The notes under the pieces: model-generated
What the model saw: only the letters and a program-made list of their open reading frames with translations
Database searches by the model: none
What the model was told of the DNA's origin: nothing
Position numbers and translations under genes: made by a program
Source: JBBRYB01 sp038238115
GTDB taxonomy: Bacteria; Actinomycetota; Actinomycetes; Propionibacteriales; Nocardioidaceae
Direction: 5' to 3'
Length of the DNA: 64,000 nucleotides
Assembly (NCBI GenBank): GCA_038238115.1
Contig: JBBRYB010000001.1
Span: forward strand, 62,001 to 126,000
Shown: in pieces, positions 52,764-62,318 of the stretch
How positions within the stretch are numbered: the first letter of the stretch is position 1
Layout: the number at the start of each line of letters is the position of its first letter

Positions 52764-53675
52764 TCAGCGACGCAAGAACCGCTCGCCGGTCAGCCGTTGG
52801 TATGCCTCAACATAGGTGGCCCTCGTCTGCTCGACAATGGAAGGCGGCAACGCGGGGGGCGCCACACCGGATCTGCGGTCCCAGCCCGACTCCGGCGACG
52901 TGAGCCAGTTGCGTACGAACTGCTTGTCGTATGACGTCTGCGGCCGACCCGGCTGCCACGACTGCGCGAGCCAGAACCTCGACGAGTCGGGCGTCAGCAC
53001 CTCGTCCGCCAGCACAATGGTGCCGTCGTCTCGGCGCCCGAACTCGAGCTTCGTATCAGCAAGGACGATGCCCCGCTCGCGTGCCGTCGTCTCCGCGCGA
53101 GCGTAGACGAGGAGCGTGAGGGTACGGAGCTTGGCCGCCGCGTCCTCACCGATCGTCTCGACCACTGCCTCGTAGTCCACGTTTTCGTCGTGCTCCCCGA
53201 GCGCGGCCTTCGTAGCAGGTGTAAAGATCGGCTCGGGCAGCCGGGAGCCCTCGACGAGGCCGGCGGGGAGATCGATGCCGCAGACCCGACCCGACTCCTC
53301 GTAGTCCGCGAGTCCCGAACCCGCCAGGTAGCCGCGGGCCACGCACTCGACGGGGAACATCTCGAGCCGCTCACAGATGATCGCGCGGCCGGCGACCTCC
53401 GGCGGCACGTCGGTCGAGATGACGTGGTGCGGCACCAACTGGCTCAGCCTGTCGAACCACCACAGCGACACGCGTGTCAGGATCTCGCCCTTGTCCGGGA
53501 TCGTCGACGTAAGGACGTGGTCGTACGCCGAGATGCGATCCGAGGCGACCATGAGGAGTCGCCCGTCGTCGAACTCGTACAGGTCGCGGACCTTGCCCGA
53601 GTGCACATGGCGTGCGCCCGCGAATGCTGGGGCAGCAGTCGGCCGGTCACCGTCGGGGCGGGGCGCGATGCTCAT
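52764..53675 (-). CDS. purC: Phosphoribosylaminoimidazole-succinocarboxamide synthase PurC
   Basis: 303 aa from the ATG at 53675; another ATG nine bases upstream is possible. Markers are HSGKVRDLYEFDDGRLLMVA and SDRISAYDHVL, then VECVARGYLAGSGLADYEES and GIVLADTKLEFGRRDDGTI, and DSSRFWLAQSW near the end. It condenses CAIR with aspartate to SAICAR. The acyl-CoA ligase gene follows 54 bp downstream. It is divergent from the FAD oxidoreductase gene. Confidence 0.96.
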   Translation of the reverse strand: MSIAPRPDGDRPTAAPAFAGARHVHSGKVRDLYEFDDGRLLMVASDRISAYDHVLTSTIPDKGEILTRVSLWWFDRLSQLVPHHVISTDVPPEVAGRAIICERLEMFPVECVARGYLAGSGLADYEESGRVCGIDLPAGLVEGSRLPEPIFTPATKAALGEHDENVDYEAVVETIGEDAAAKLRTLTLLVYARAETTARERGIVLADTKLEFGRRDDGTIVLADEVLTPDSSRFWLAQSWQPGRPQTSYDKQFVRNWLTSPESGWDRRSGVAPPALPPSIVEQTRATYVEAYQRLTGERFLRR

Positions 53676-53884
53676 GCGGCCCATCTTGGTCGAACGGCTG
53701 CCGGCCCCCGCCGTCGGGGCAAGCGCCACGTTGAGCGGGCACCACCCCCCAGCAGCGCGTTGATGCTGAGAAGGTCTCAGCCGAACCGCCCTGCTCTGCG
53801 GGGGTGGGGTTGAAGACCGCCTCGCCTGCTTCAAGGGTGGGGTTGACCCCTGCGGGGAGAGGCGGCACAAGGAAGGATGGGGCC

Positions 53885-55462
53885 ATGACGGACGCGGTGG
53901 TGATCGGCTCGGGACCCAATGGCCTGGTGGCCGCCAACCTCCTGGCCGACGCTGGCTGGTCGGTCACCGTGCTGGAGGCTCAGTCCACGATCGGCGGTGC
54001 GGTCGGCACCGACACCGAGGTGCACGAGGGTTTCCGCCACGACACGTTCAGCGCCTTCTACCCGCTGGCGGCGGCCTCCAACACCATCTCCTCGCTGCGC
54101 CTGGAGGACCACGGCCTGACCTGGGTGCACGCGCCGGCGGTGCTGGGAAACCCGCTTCCGAACGGCTCCTGGGCGATGCTGCACCGAGACCGAGCTGCGA
54201 CAGCAGCCGGATTGGACGAGCTCACGCCTGGAGACGGCCAGGCGTGGCTGGATCTGTGCGCGAAGTGGGACCGGTTCGGTGACGACCTGCTCGGCGCTGT
54301 CCTCCACCCCTTCCCGCCCGTGCGGAGCGCGCTGAGGTTGGCGCTCAACCTGCCGCGCGCCGGCGGGCTGTCGGCGCTGGCCCTGCCCCTGCTGCCCGTG
54401 CGGCCCCTGGGCCGGAGGCTCTTCACGGGCATCGCTCCGCAAGTGCTCCTGTCCGGCAACGCCCTGCACGCCGACTTCTCTCCCCTCGCCATGGGATCGG
54501 GGATCTTTGGCCTGATCATGACGATGCTCGGCCAGACCGTGGGCTTCCCGGTGCCACAGGGCGGTGCGGGTGAGCTGACCGCCGCCTTGGGCCGCCGCCT
54601 CGAGGCGATCGGTGGCGTCATCCGCACCGACAGCGAGGTCACCTCGATCGTCGTGCGGGGGGGCCGAGCGGTGGCTGTACGGCTGGCAGGTGGTGAGCAG
54701 CTGTCCGCTGATCGGGCGGTCGTGGCGGATGTCTCGGCACCGGCGTTGTACGGCGGCATGGTGTCGTTCGACGACCTTCCGGCCCGCACGCGGTGGGGCA
54801 TGAAACGCTTTCGATGGGACCCCTCGACGATCAAGGTGGATTGGGCGCTGTCCGGCCCGGTGCCCTGGGAGCCGGCGCCTGCTATCGACCCCGGCACCGT
54901 GCACATCGCTCATTCCGTCGACGAGCTGACGACCTTCGCCCGCCAGCTCGCGGCTCACGCGGTGCCGTCGGACCCACTCCTGCTCCTCGGCCAGATGACG
55001 ACAACTGATCCGACCCGCTCGCCGCCCGGCACGGAGTCGATGTGGGCCTACACGCACGCCCCCCAGGTCACGCACTCCGACGCGGGCGGCGCGGGCATCC
55101 AAGGCGTGTGGGACGAGTCCGACAAGGAACGGATGGCCGACCGTATGCAGGCGCGCATCGAGCGGTTCGCGCCCGAGCTTGCCAGCCGGATCATCAGCCG
55201 CCGCGTGCTCGGCCCCCTCGACCTCCAGGCGCGCAACGCCAACCTGCACCGCGGCGCGATCGACGGCGGCACCGCACGGCTGCGCCAGGAGCTGGTGCTG
55301 CGCCCAGTGCCGGGTATGGGCCGGGCCGAGACACCCGTGAAGGGCCTCTATCTCGGCTCCGCGTCGGCGCATCCAGGTGGCGGGGTCCACGGCGCGCCGG
55401 GGGCGAACGCCGCCAAGGCCGCGCTCGCCCACGACCGGCGGCGCTCACGCCGGGAGGAGTGA
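53885..55462 (+). CDS. FAD-dependent phytoene-dehydrogenase-like oxidoreductase
   Basis: 525 aa from the ATG at 53885, with GGATGGGG upstream. The N-terminal dinucleotide fold is AVVIGSGPNGLVAANLLADA, and the FAD-ribose Glu is in VTVLEAQSTIGGAVG. The C-terminal FAD site is GLYLGSASAHPGGGVHGAPG. It belongs to the NAD(P)/FAD amine-oxidase/CrtI-like group. No carotenoid genes are adjacent, so the substrate is open. It is convergent with the SRPBCC gene. Confidence 0.88.
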   Translation: MTDAVVIGSGPNGLVAANLLADAGWSVTVLEAQSTIGGAVGTDTEVHEGFRHDTFSAFYPLAAASNTISSLRLEDHGLTWVHAPAVLGNPLPNGSWAMLHRDRAATAAGLDELTPGDGQAWLDLCAKWDRFGDDLLGAVLHPFPPVRSALRLALNLPRAGGLSALALPLLPVRPLGRRLFTGIAPQVLLSGNALHADFSPLAMGSGIFGLIMTMLGQTVGFPVPQGGAGELTAALGRRLEAIGGVIRTDSEVTSIVVRGGRAVAVRLAGGEQLSADRAVVADVSAPALYGGMVSFDDLPARTRWGMKRFRWDPSTIKVDWALSGPVPWEPAPAIDPGTVHIAHSVDELTTFARQLAAHAVPSDPLLLLGQMTTTDPTRSPPGTESMWAYTHAPQVTHSDAGGAGIQGVWDESDKERMADRMQARIERFAPELASRIISRRVLGPLDLQARNANLHRGAIDGGTARLRQELVLRPVPGMGRAETPVKGLYLGSASAHPGGGVHGAPGANAAKAALAHDRRRSRREE

Positions 55463-55547
55463 GCCAGGTGGCGCCTGGACATGTGCGGCTGACCAAGCTG
55501 CATCACACCTCAGCAGCCAAGTCCGCAGACCCAGGGGTCCTGACTGG

Positions 55548-55997
55548 TCAGTCCAGGTGTGTCGCCTCGGCGAGCTTGAGCAGGTCGTCGATCATCAACC
55601 GGGTCCTGGCCAAGAATCCGATCTGGCTCAGCGGGTTGTGCAGCAGTCCCGCCGCGCCTCGCAGGGGGTGCTCGTCGAGAGTCACGATGCTGCCGTCGTC
55701 GCCCCAAGGCTGGATGCTGATGCCGACCCGCGCGGTGCCGAGGGGCCAGGCGTGCACCTCGAGCTCGAGCTCGCGCTCGGTCTCGCTCCGCAGGACGGTC
55801 GTCTGGTCCTTGTGGGTGAAGAAGGCGATGCCGACGGTGTAGTGGAAAGCCGCGCCCTCAGCCGGCCAGCCAGGGTCGACCGAGCGGACCTCCTTGGTTC
55901 CCTGCACCCATTCGGCGTACCGGTAGCCGTCACTGAGGACGGCCCAGACCTGGGCCGGGGATGCCGAGCTGCGGCGCACGCTTGCGGAGCTGGTCAC
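55548..55997 (-). CDS. SRPBCC family (polyketide cyclase-like) protein
   Basis: 149 aa from a GTG at 55997; an ATG at 56036 would add 13 residues. The START-like fold shows SASPAQVWAVLSDGYRYAEW near the N-terminus, GSIVTLDEHPLRGAAG, and a C-terminal helix ARTRLMIDDLLKLAEATHL. Such proteins bind hydrophobic ligands. It lies 105 bp downstream of purB on the same strand; a shared transcript is possible. Confidence 0.8.
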   Translation of the reverse strand: MTSSASVRRSSASPAQVWAVLSDGYRYAEWVQGTKEVRSVDPGWPAEGAAFHYTVGIAFFTHKDQTTVLRSETERELELEVHAWPLGTARVGISIQPWGDDGSIVTLDEHPLRGAAGLLHNPLSQIGFLARTRLMIDDLLKLAEATHLD

Positions 55998-56101
55998 CCA
56001 GCCAAATCTACGGACTGCAGACGGTCGCGCCGCCATGGGGCGGCGCAGACCACGGCTGCGGTGCCAAACGGTTGCCGACCGGTGGTCCGGCCGTGGACAG
56101 A

Positions 56102-57526
56102 TCAGAGGACGGCCCCGGGCCGGTAGGCAGCAGCCTCAGGGTCGACTGACACGACGCGCTCGATCCGACGTACGACGTCGTCGACCTGGTTCACTGCCGC
56201 GCCGGTGAACGACAGCGGGTCCGCCACCATCGCGGCCAGGTCCGCGGGGGTCAGCCCGAGCCGCTCGTCGCCGGCGAGCCGGTCGAGCAGGTCGTTGCGA
56301 GCGACGCCCTTGTCGCGCATCTGGAGGGCGACGGAGACGGCGTGCTCCCTGATCACGTCGTGGGCGGCCTCGCGTCCGACGCCATGGCGCACCGCCGCCA
56401 GCAAGATCTTGGTCGTGGTGAGGAACGGCAGGTAGCGGTCGAGCTCGCGCTGCACAACCGCGGGGAAGACCCCGAACTCGTCGAGCACCGTCAACATCGT
56501 CTCGAACAGCCCGTCCGCGGCGAAGAACGCGTCGGGCAGCGCGACCCGGCGTACCACACTGCAGGAGACATCACCCTCGTTCCACTGGTCGCCGGCAAGC
56601 TCGGCCAGCATCGACAAACTGCCTCGCAGGACGACGGCAAGCCCGTTGACCCGCTCGCACGAACGGGTGTTCATCTTGTGCGGCATGGCGCTCGAGCCCA
56701 CCTGGCCCGGCCGAAAACCCTCGGTGACGAGCTCGTTGCCGGCCATCAGCCGCAGGGTGGTGGCCAGGTTGCTCGGCCCGGCCGCGCACTGGACCAAGGC
56801 GGACACCACATCGAAATCGAGCGAGCGAGGGTAGACCTGGCCGACGCTGCTGAGTACGTGCTCGAACCCGAGGTGCCGGGCGACCCGGCGCTCAAGATCC
56901 GCGAGCTTGGCGGTGTCGCCGTCGAGCAGGTCGAGCTGGTCCTGTGCCGTACCGACCGGACCCTTGATCCCACGAAGCGGATAGCGCGCGATGAGATCGT
57001 CGAGACGGTCCAGCGCCACCAGCAGCTCCTCGGCGATCGAGGCGAACCGCTTGCCGAGTGTGGTGGCCTGCGCGGCGACGTTGTGGGTCCGCCCGGTGAT
57101 GACCAGCGCGCGGTGCTGGGCGGCCAGCTCACCCAACCTCGCAATCGTGGCCACCATCCTGACCCGGACGATCGCCAAAGCCTGTCGGACCTGCATCTGC
57201 TCGACGTTTTCGGTGAGGTCGCGGCTCGTCATGCCTTGGTGGATGTGCTCATGCCCGGCCAGCGCGCAGAACTCCTCGATCCGGGCCTTGACGTCGTGCC
57301 GGGTACGCCGCTCACGCCAAGCGATCGACGCCAGGTCGACCTGGTCGACGACCGCCTCGTAGGACTCGATGACACCGTCCGGGATGTCGACGCCGAGTTC
57401 GCGCTGGGCGCGTATCACCGCGATCCACAGCAGCCGCTCCATGGTGATCTTGTGCGTGGGCGCCCAGAGCTGTCGCATCGGGCCGGACGCGTAGCGGGAG
57501 GCGAGCACGTTCGCGATGTCCGGCAC
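56102..57526 (-). CDS. purB: Adenylosuccinate lyase PurB
   Basis: 474 aa. The fumarase/aspartase signature is GSSAMPHKMNTRSCERVNGL. The catalytic base region HIHQGMTSRDLTENVEQMQV and TGRTHNVAAQATTLGKRFA are present. It acts twice in purine synthesis, releasing fumarate from SAICAR and from adenylosuccinate. Upstream of it is the 21-bp tandem repeat array, then purD. Confidence 0.96.
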   Translation of the reverse strand: MPDIANVLASRYASGPMRQLWAPTHKITMERLLWIAVIRAQRELGVDIPDGVIESYEAVVDQVDLASIAWRERRTRHDVKARIEEFCALAGHEHIHQGMTSRDLTENVEQMQVRQALAIVRVRMVATIARLGELAAQHRALVITGRTHNVAAQATTLGKRFASIAEELLVALDRLDDLIARYPLRGIKGPVGTAQDQLDLLDGDTAKLADLERRVARHLGFEHVLSSVGQVYPRSLDFDVVSALVQCAAGPSNLATTLRLMAGNELVTEGFRPGQVGSSAMPHKMNTRSCERVNGLAVVLRGSLSMLAELAGDQWNEGDVSCSVVRRVALPDAFFAADGLFETMLTVLDEFGVFPAVVQRELDRYLPFLTTTKILLAAVRHGVGREAAHDVIREHAVSVALQMRDKGVARNDLLDRLAGDERLGLTPADLAAMVADPLSFTGAAVNQVDDVVRRIERVVSVDPEAAAYRPGAVL

Positions 57527-57555
57527 CCGGCCAGTATCCCATTCCCCCGCGAAGC

Positions 57556-57702
57556 GCCAGCTCCTCCGGCCGACGCGCCAGCTCCTCCGGCCGACGCGCC
57601 AGCTCCTCCGGCCGACGCGCCAGTTCCTCCGGCCGACGCGCCAGTTCCTCCGGCCGACGCGCCAGTTCCTCCGGCCGACGCGCCAGTTCCTCCGGCCGAA
57701 GC
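57556..57702. repeat. Seven 21-bp tandem repeats between purB and purD
   Basis: The unit GCCAGCTCCTCCGGCCGACGC repeats head to tail from 57556 to 57702. The first three copies have GCTCC and the last four GTTCC; the final copy ends GAAGC. The array fills the gap between the purB start (57526) and the purD stop (57733). Each unit contains CCGG and a GGCCG core. It would be transcribed in any purD-purB message. Confidence 0.95.
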
Positions 57703-57732
57703 GTCGGTTGTTCCGCAGTGCAGGCGAGTCGC

Positions 57733-58992
57733 TCAGGTGACGGAGGCGGCCTGCGCGATGTCGCGGCGATACTGAGCGCCGCGGAACTCGATCAGGTCGA
57801 CGCCTTGGTAGGCGCGGCTGCGGGCGGCGGCGACGTCGGCCCCGACGGCCGTCACGGCGAGCACCCGCCCGCCGCTGGTGACGAGGCTCGCGGCGTCGTC
57901 GCTTGGGGACGCCGTACCCGCGTGCAGCACGCTGACCCCGGGCAGCGCGCCAACCAAGTCAAGCCCCCGGATCGCGTCCCCCCTGTGGGGCGCGTCCGGG
58001 TATCCGTGTGCAGCCATCACGACGGTGACGGCGGCTCCGGGAGCCCACTTCAGCGGGCCGACGGCGGCCAGGTCGCCGGAGGCGGCAGCGAGGAGCAGGC
58101 CGCCGAGCGGGGTTTCCAGCAGCTCCAGCAGCGCCTGCGTCTCGGGATCGCCGAAGCGGGCGTTGAACTCGATCACGCGGACACCCTGGCTCGTGAGCGC
58201 CAATCCGGCATACAGCAAGCCGACGAACGGAGTGCCGCGCCGAGCCAGCTCGTCCACGGCTGGCTGGAGCACCCCGGCGCGAACCTCGTCAACGAGACCG
58301 CTCGGCGCCCACGGGAGCGGGCTGTAGGCGCCCATCCCGCCGGTGTTCGGGCCCATGTCGCCGTCGCGCAGCCGCTTGAAGTCCTGTACCGGCAGCAGAG
58401 GCAGGACCGTGGTGCCGTCGCTGAGCGCGAACAGCGAGACCTCGGGCCCATCCAGGTATTCCTCAACCACGACCCGCGCACACGCCGCAGCGTGATCGGC
58501 GGCACGCTCGCGATCCGCCGTCACGACCACGCCCTTGCCGGCCGCCAGGCCATCGTCCTTGACGACGTACGGCGGTTCGAACGCGTCGAGCGCGGCGTCG
58601 ACCTCAGCCGCGCTGTCACACACGTGTGCCCGTGCTGTGGGTATGCCGGCGGCCGCCATGACCTCCTTGGCGAACGCCTTCGAACCCTCGATGCCGGCCG
58701 CCTCGCGGTCCGGCCCGAAGCACGAGACGCCGGCCAGCCGAACCGCGTCCGCGACTCCGCCGACCAGCGGCCCCTCGGGGCCGATCACCACGAGGTCTGC
58801 CCCGATCCGCCTAGCCAACGCGACAACGGCATCCTGATCGAGCGGGTCGACGTGATGCAGCGTGGCCGTGCCGGCCATGCCGGGGTTGCCCGGCGCGGCA
58901 TGCACCTGCGCGACCTCGCCATCACGCGCAAGCGCGCGGACCAGCGCATGCTCGCGACCGCCACCTCCGATGACGAGCGTCCTCACGGACAT
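57733..58992 (-). CDS. purD: Phosphoribosylamine-glycine ligase PurD
   Basis: 419 aa from the ATG at 58992. It begins MSVRTLVIGGGGREHALVRA and has HAAPGNPGMAG, GPEGPLVGGVADAVRLAG and the ATP-grasp segment YVVKDDGLAAGKGVVV. The later FNARFGDPETQALLELLETP is the family signature. It makes GAR from phosphoribosylamine and glycine. It starts 26 bp after the purA stop, so purA-purD is an operon. Confidence 0.96.
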   Translation of the reverse strand: MSVRTLVIGGGGREHALVRALARDGEVAQVHAAPGNPGMAGTATLHHVDPLDQDAVVALARRIGADLVVIGPEGPLVGGVADAVRLAGVSCFGPDREAAGIEGSKAFAKEVMAAAGIPTARAHVCDSAAEVDAALDAFEPPYVVKDDGLAAGKGVVVTADRERAADHAAACARVVVEEYLDGPEVSLFALSDGTTVLPLLPVQDFKRLRDGDMGPNTGGMGAYSPLPWAPSGLVDEVRAGVLQPAVDELARRGTPFVGLLYAGLALTSQGVRVIEFNARFGDPETQALLELLETPLGGLLLAAASGDLAAVGPLKWAPGAAVTVVMAAHGYPDAPHRGDAIRGLDLVGALPGVSVLHAGTASPSDDAASLVTSGGRVLAVTAVGADVAAARSRAYQGVDLIEFRGAQYRRDIAQAASVT

Positions 58993-59018
58993 CGACCCTA
59001 TCGGTGCAATCGGAGGGC

Positions 59019-60302
59019 TCAGAGCAGGTCGTGCAGCACAACAGTCTCGTCGCGACCCGGGCCGACCCCGACCGTCGAGACCCGAGCGCCGGACATCTCC
59101 TCGACCGCCGTGACGTAGGCCCGCGCGTTGGGCGGCAGGTCGGACAGCGTCCGCGCAGCCGAGATGTCCTCCCACCAGCCGGGCAGCTCCTCGTAGATCG
59201 GCCGGGCATGGTGAAAGTCGGTCTGGTTCACAGGCATCTCGTCGTGGCGTACGCCGTCGACGTCATACGCCACGCAGACCGGGACCTTCTCGAGCCCGGT
59301 AAGCACGTCGAGCTTCGTCAGCACGAAGTCCGTGACGCCGTTGACGCGAGCGGCGTAGCGAGCGATCACGGTGTCGAACCAACCGCAGCGTCTCGGACGC
59401 CCGGTGGTGGTGCCGTACTCCGCGCCCGTCTTGCGCAGGAACTCCCCACTGCCGTCGAGGAGCTCGGTGGGGAAGGGACCCTCGCCCACGCGGGTCGTGT
59501 AAGCCTTGACGATCCCGATGACGCGCTCGATGCGCATCGGCGGGATCCCTGAACCGGTGCACGCCCCACCCGATGTCGCCGACGACGACGTCACGAACGG
59601 ATAAGTGCCATGGTCGACGTCGAGGAGGGTGGCCTGCCCCGCCTCGAGCAGCACCGTCTCACCGCGGTCGAGCGCCTCGTTGAGCACCAGTCCGGTGTCT
59701 GCGACCAGGGGGCGCAGTCGCTCGCGCTGCGCCAGCAGCTCGTCAAGGATCTCGTCGCTCGAGATGGCACGCCGGTTGTAGATCTTGGCGAGGACCTGGT
59801 TCTTCAGCTCAAGGGCGCTTTCGACCTTCTGCCGCAGAATCTTCTCGTCGAACACGTCCTGGATGCGCACACCGATCCTGTTCATCTTGTCGGCATACGT
59901 CGGCCCGATTCCACGCCCCGTCGTACCGATCCGGCGCGAGCCCAAGAACCGCTCGGTCACCTTGTCGATCGTGCGGTTGTAGTCGGCGATCACGTGTGCG
60001 TTGGCGCTGATGAGCAGCCGGGACGTGTCGATATCCCGGGCGTCGAGCCCGTCGAGCTCCTCGAACAAGACCTTGAGGTCGACCACGACGCCGTTGCCGA
60101 TCACAGGCGTGCAACCAGGAGTCAAGATCCCACTCGGCAGCAGGTGCAGCGCATACTTCTCGTCCGCGATCACGACGGTGTGGCCGGCGTTGTTGCCGCC
60201 GTTGAACTTCACCACGAAGTCGACCCGCCGGCCGAGGAGGTCGGTCGCCTTACCCTTGCCTTCGTCGCCCCACTGAGCGCCGACGATCACGACTGCGGGC
60301 AT
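59019..60302 (-). CDS. purA: Adenylosuccinate synthetase PurA
   Basis: 427 aa from the ATG at 60302, preceded by AAGGG. The GTP-binding glycine-rich loop is VGAQWGDEGKGKATDLLG, followed by NGGNNAGHTVV. The IMP-binding segment IGTTGRGIGPTYADKMNR and the later GRPRRCGWFDTVIARYA are present. It joins IMP and aspartate with GTP, the first step to AMP. It is the first gene of the minus-strand pur block in this window. Confidence 0.96.
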   Translation of the reverse strand: MPAVVIVGAQWGDEGKGKATDLLGRRVDFVVKFNGGNNAGHTVVIADEKYALHLLPSGILTPGCTPVIGNGVVVDLKVLFEELDGLDARDIDTSRLLISANAHVIADYNRTIDKVTERFLGSRRIGTTGRGIGPTYADKMNRIGVRIQDVFDEKILRQKVESALELKNQVLAKIYNRRAISSDEILDELLAQRERLRPLVADTGLVLNEALDRGETVLLEAGQATLLDVDHGTYPFVTSSSATSGGACTGSGIPPMRIERVIGIVKAYTTRVGEGPFPTELLDGSGEFLRKTGAEYGTTTGRPRRCGWFDTVIARYAARVNGVTDFVLTKLDVLTGLEKVPVCVAYDVDGVRHDEMPVNQTDFHHARPIYEELPGWWEDISAARTLSDLPPNARAYVTAVEEMSGARVSTVGVGPGRDETVVLHDLL

Positions 60303-60477
60303 GAGTGCACCCTTCTGTCTCGCGCCGCCGCACTGTCGCAGATGATCGACCGACCGTTGCGGTGCCATCGGACCGGCCCGGGCGCATGTCAGCGCGCAGC
60401 CTATCGTTTCTGCCAGTGCCTGCCCGGATGAAGCCATTGCCCTTGGCTCTCGGCTCACGACGGCGCAGCATAGGGGG

Positions 60478-60801
60478 ATGAACGTCGAGTTGTTGGTGGT
60501 GGCCGACTGTCCCCAAGAGGGTCTGGCAGGGGCTCGACTGCGGGAGGCTCTGGATGACATCGGCCTGGTCTCGACCGGATTCTCCACCCGGGTGATCGCC
60601 GATCACGCGGAGGCGACCCAAGCCGGCTTCCTCGGTTCGCCGACCATCCTGCTCGACGGGGTGGACCCGTTTGCAGAGCCCGGCGCGCAGCCCGCACTGG
60701 CCTGCCGTCTGTTCGGCTCGACGCGGGGGACCTCGCCCGTCCCCGAACTCGCGGCACTGCGCCAGGCACTGAAGGAGGCCGCCGACCGCGGACGCTGCTA
60801 A
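60478..60801 (+). CDS. Thioredoxin-fold protein with FLGSPTILLDG motif
   Basis: 107 aa. It opens MNVELLVVADCPQEGLAGAR and contains AGFLGSPTILLDGVDPFAEP, the cis-proline region typical of a thioredoxin-like group often annotated near mercury or metal genes. Only one Cys (in ADCP) lies at the expected active-site position; the usual CxxC is absent, so redox activity is doubtful. The start has no strong ribosome binding site. Confidence 0.68.
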   Translation: MNVELLVVADCPQEGLAGARLREALDDIGLVSTGFSTRVIADHAEATQAGFLGSPTILLDGVDPFAEPGAQPALACRLFGSTRGTSPVPELAALRQALKEAADRGRC

Positions 60802-60864
60802 GCGCTGCAGGAGTCTCCACCTGACGCGTTGCGCCGTTGACGCCACAGCGACGACCACACCCTC

Positions 60865-60870
60865 TATGGT
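60865..60870 (+). promoter_or_regulatory. Putative -10 (TATGGT) for a leaderless lipid-kinase mRNA
   Basis: TATGGT lies 8 nt before the GTG at 60879 with no ribosome binding site between. Confidence 0.4.
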
Positions 60871-60878
60871 TCAACACT

Positions 60879-61793
60879 GTGAAGCGTTGTCTCCTGATCA
60901 CCAATGCCACGGCGGGCTCCAACGATGAGCAGTCCGTCGACGCGGCCTGCGAGGTCTTGCAGGCAGACGGCGTTGCGATCGAGGTCGTCGCTACGAAGGA
61001 CACCGGCGAGCTCCTCGATGTGCTGAGCGACCGACACGACCGCGACGTCGTGGTGGCCGGGGGTGACGGGAGCCTGCACGCAGTGATCGCTGCGCTGGAG
61101 ACACGTGGCGAGCTGCACGAGCCGACGATCGGCCTGGTTCCGCTCGGCACCGGGAACGACTTCGCGCGCGGCGTCCGGCTGCCGCTCGACCCGGCAGCCG
61201 CAGCGGTGGTGATCGTCGGTGGTCGGCAGGGCGAGATCGACATCCTCGTCGACGCCGACGGCGGCATCGTGGTCAACGCCGTGCACGTCGGCGTGGGCGC
61301 GGAGGCCGGTCACGAAGCCAAGCCGTGGAAGCCCAGGCTCGGCAGGCTCGGGTACGTCGTCGGAGGCCTCATCGCGGGCGTCAAGGCCAAGGGCCACCGG
61401 ATCCGGGTGATTGCCGACAACGAGGTGCTCGCCGACGGCCACCGCCGGGTGCTCCAGGTGGGCATCGCCAACGGTGCCTACGTCGGCGGCGGCACCGAGC
61501 TCGTGCCGGGCGCCGATCCGGCAGACGGGTTGGCCGACGTACTCGTCTCGTTCTCCGTGGCACCGATGGATCGCCTGCTGTACGCCGTCCGGGTCAAAGG
61601 CGGCACGCATGAGGAGCGGCACGACGTGCACACCGCCCGCGCCGCCATGGTGCGGGTCGACGGGGAGAGCTTCTGGTGCAACGCCGACGGTGAGCTCCTC
61701 GAACCGGTGCACCGGCGCACGTGGTCGGTGCGGTCGCAGGCCTTCACGATGATGCTGCCGACCGCCGAGCAGGAGCAGGAGTCAGGCTCCTAA
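60879..61793 (+). CDS. Diacylglycerol-kinase-family lipid kinase
   Basis: 304 aa from the GTG at 60879. The nucleotide-binding signature is VVVAGGDGSLHAVIAAL, and the second motif LVPLGTGNDFARGVRLPLD is diagnostic of the DAGK catalytic domain. It has no signal peptide. It phosphorylates diacylglycerol or a related lipid (a YegS/DgkB-like role is possible). A longer upstream frame exists, but the TATGGT promoter element and the family start favour this GTG. Confidence 0.9.
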   Translation: MKRCLLITNATAGSNDEQSVDAACEVLQADGVAIEVVATKDTGELLDVLSDRHDRDVVVAGGDGSLHAVIAALETRGELHEPTIGLVPLGTGNDFARGVRLPLDPAAAAVVIVGGRQGEIDILVDADGGIVVNAVHVGVGAEAGHEAKPWKPRLGRLGYVVGGLIAGVKAKGHRIRVIADNEVLADGHRRVLQVGIANGAYVGGGTELVPGADPADGLADVLVSFSVAPMDRLLYAVRVKGGTHEERHDVHTARAAMVRVDGESFWCNADGELLEPVHRRTWSVRSQAFTMMLPTAEQEQESGS

Positions 61794-61893
61794 TCCACGC
61801 GGTCGAGCCCTCCTGCATGTGATCTGGACTCGACACGGCCGTCTGACCGGCGCGGGCTCGGCGGCCGACGAACCCGCGTCGGCAGAGGACCGG

Positions 61894-61899
61894 CATGAT
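61894..61899 (+). promoter_or_regulatory. Putative -10 (CATGAT) for a leaderless DUF3151 mRNA
   Basis: CATGAT ends 7 nt before the ATG at 61907 with no Shine-Dalgarno sequence between; this favours the shorter start over the ATG at 61895. Confidence 0.35.
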
Positions 61900-61906
61900 G
61901 GGACAC

Positions 61907-62308
61907 ATGACGTTCGACAACCTGCTCGGTGGCCCCCCGCCGACGCTGCTGCCCGGAGACGCTGCCGCCGACGAGCTCACCCAGGGGGTAGACCCGCGTC
62001 AGGTCGCACGTGACAACCCGGCGTCTTCTCTGGCCTGGGCCGCAGTAGCCGAGGCGGCGCTCTCCTCCGGCGACGACCTGGGTGGCTACGCCTTCGCCCG
62101 GGTCGGATACCACCGCGGCCTCGATGCGCTGCGGCGCGGCGGATGGAAGGGACAGGGGCCCGTTCCCTGGTCCCACGCGCCCAACCAGGGTTTCCTACGC
62201 TGTGTGGCGGCGCTCGTCACCGCCTCGGACCGGATCGGTGACACCTCCGAGGCAGCCCGGTGCCGCGATCTCCTGCGCGATTGCGACCCCAGCCTGCCGC
62301 TGCCCTGA
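61907..62308 (+). CDS. DUF3151 family protein
   Basis: 133 aa. It begins MTFDNLLGGPPPTLLPGD, and the helical region SSLAWAAVAEAALSSGDDLG and AFARVGYHRGLDALRRGGWK match DUF3151, followed by VPWSHAPNQGFLRCV. It is a small cytoplasmic tetratricopeptide-like helical protein conserved in actinobacteria and of unknown function. Convergent with the dedA-type gene. Confidence 0.9.
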   Translation: MTFDNLLGGPPPTLLPGDAAADELTQGVDPRQVARDNPASSLAWAAVAEAALSSGDDLGGYAFARVGYHRGLDALRRGGWKGQGPVPWSHAPNQGFLRCVAALVTASDRIGDTSEAARCRDLLRDCDPSLPLP

Positions 62309-62318
62309 CGCCAGCCGG

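Noticed and set aside
53831..55432. 533-codon minus-strand frame opposite the FAD oxidoreductase
   Set aside because: Complement of a gene with intact FAD motifs; no domain in this frame.
56342..57775. 477-codon plus-strand frame opposite purB, ending in APPADAP-type repeats
   Set aside because: Antisense of purB; the repeat peptide comes from translating the 21-bp array.
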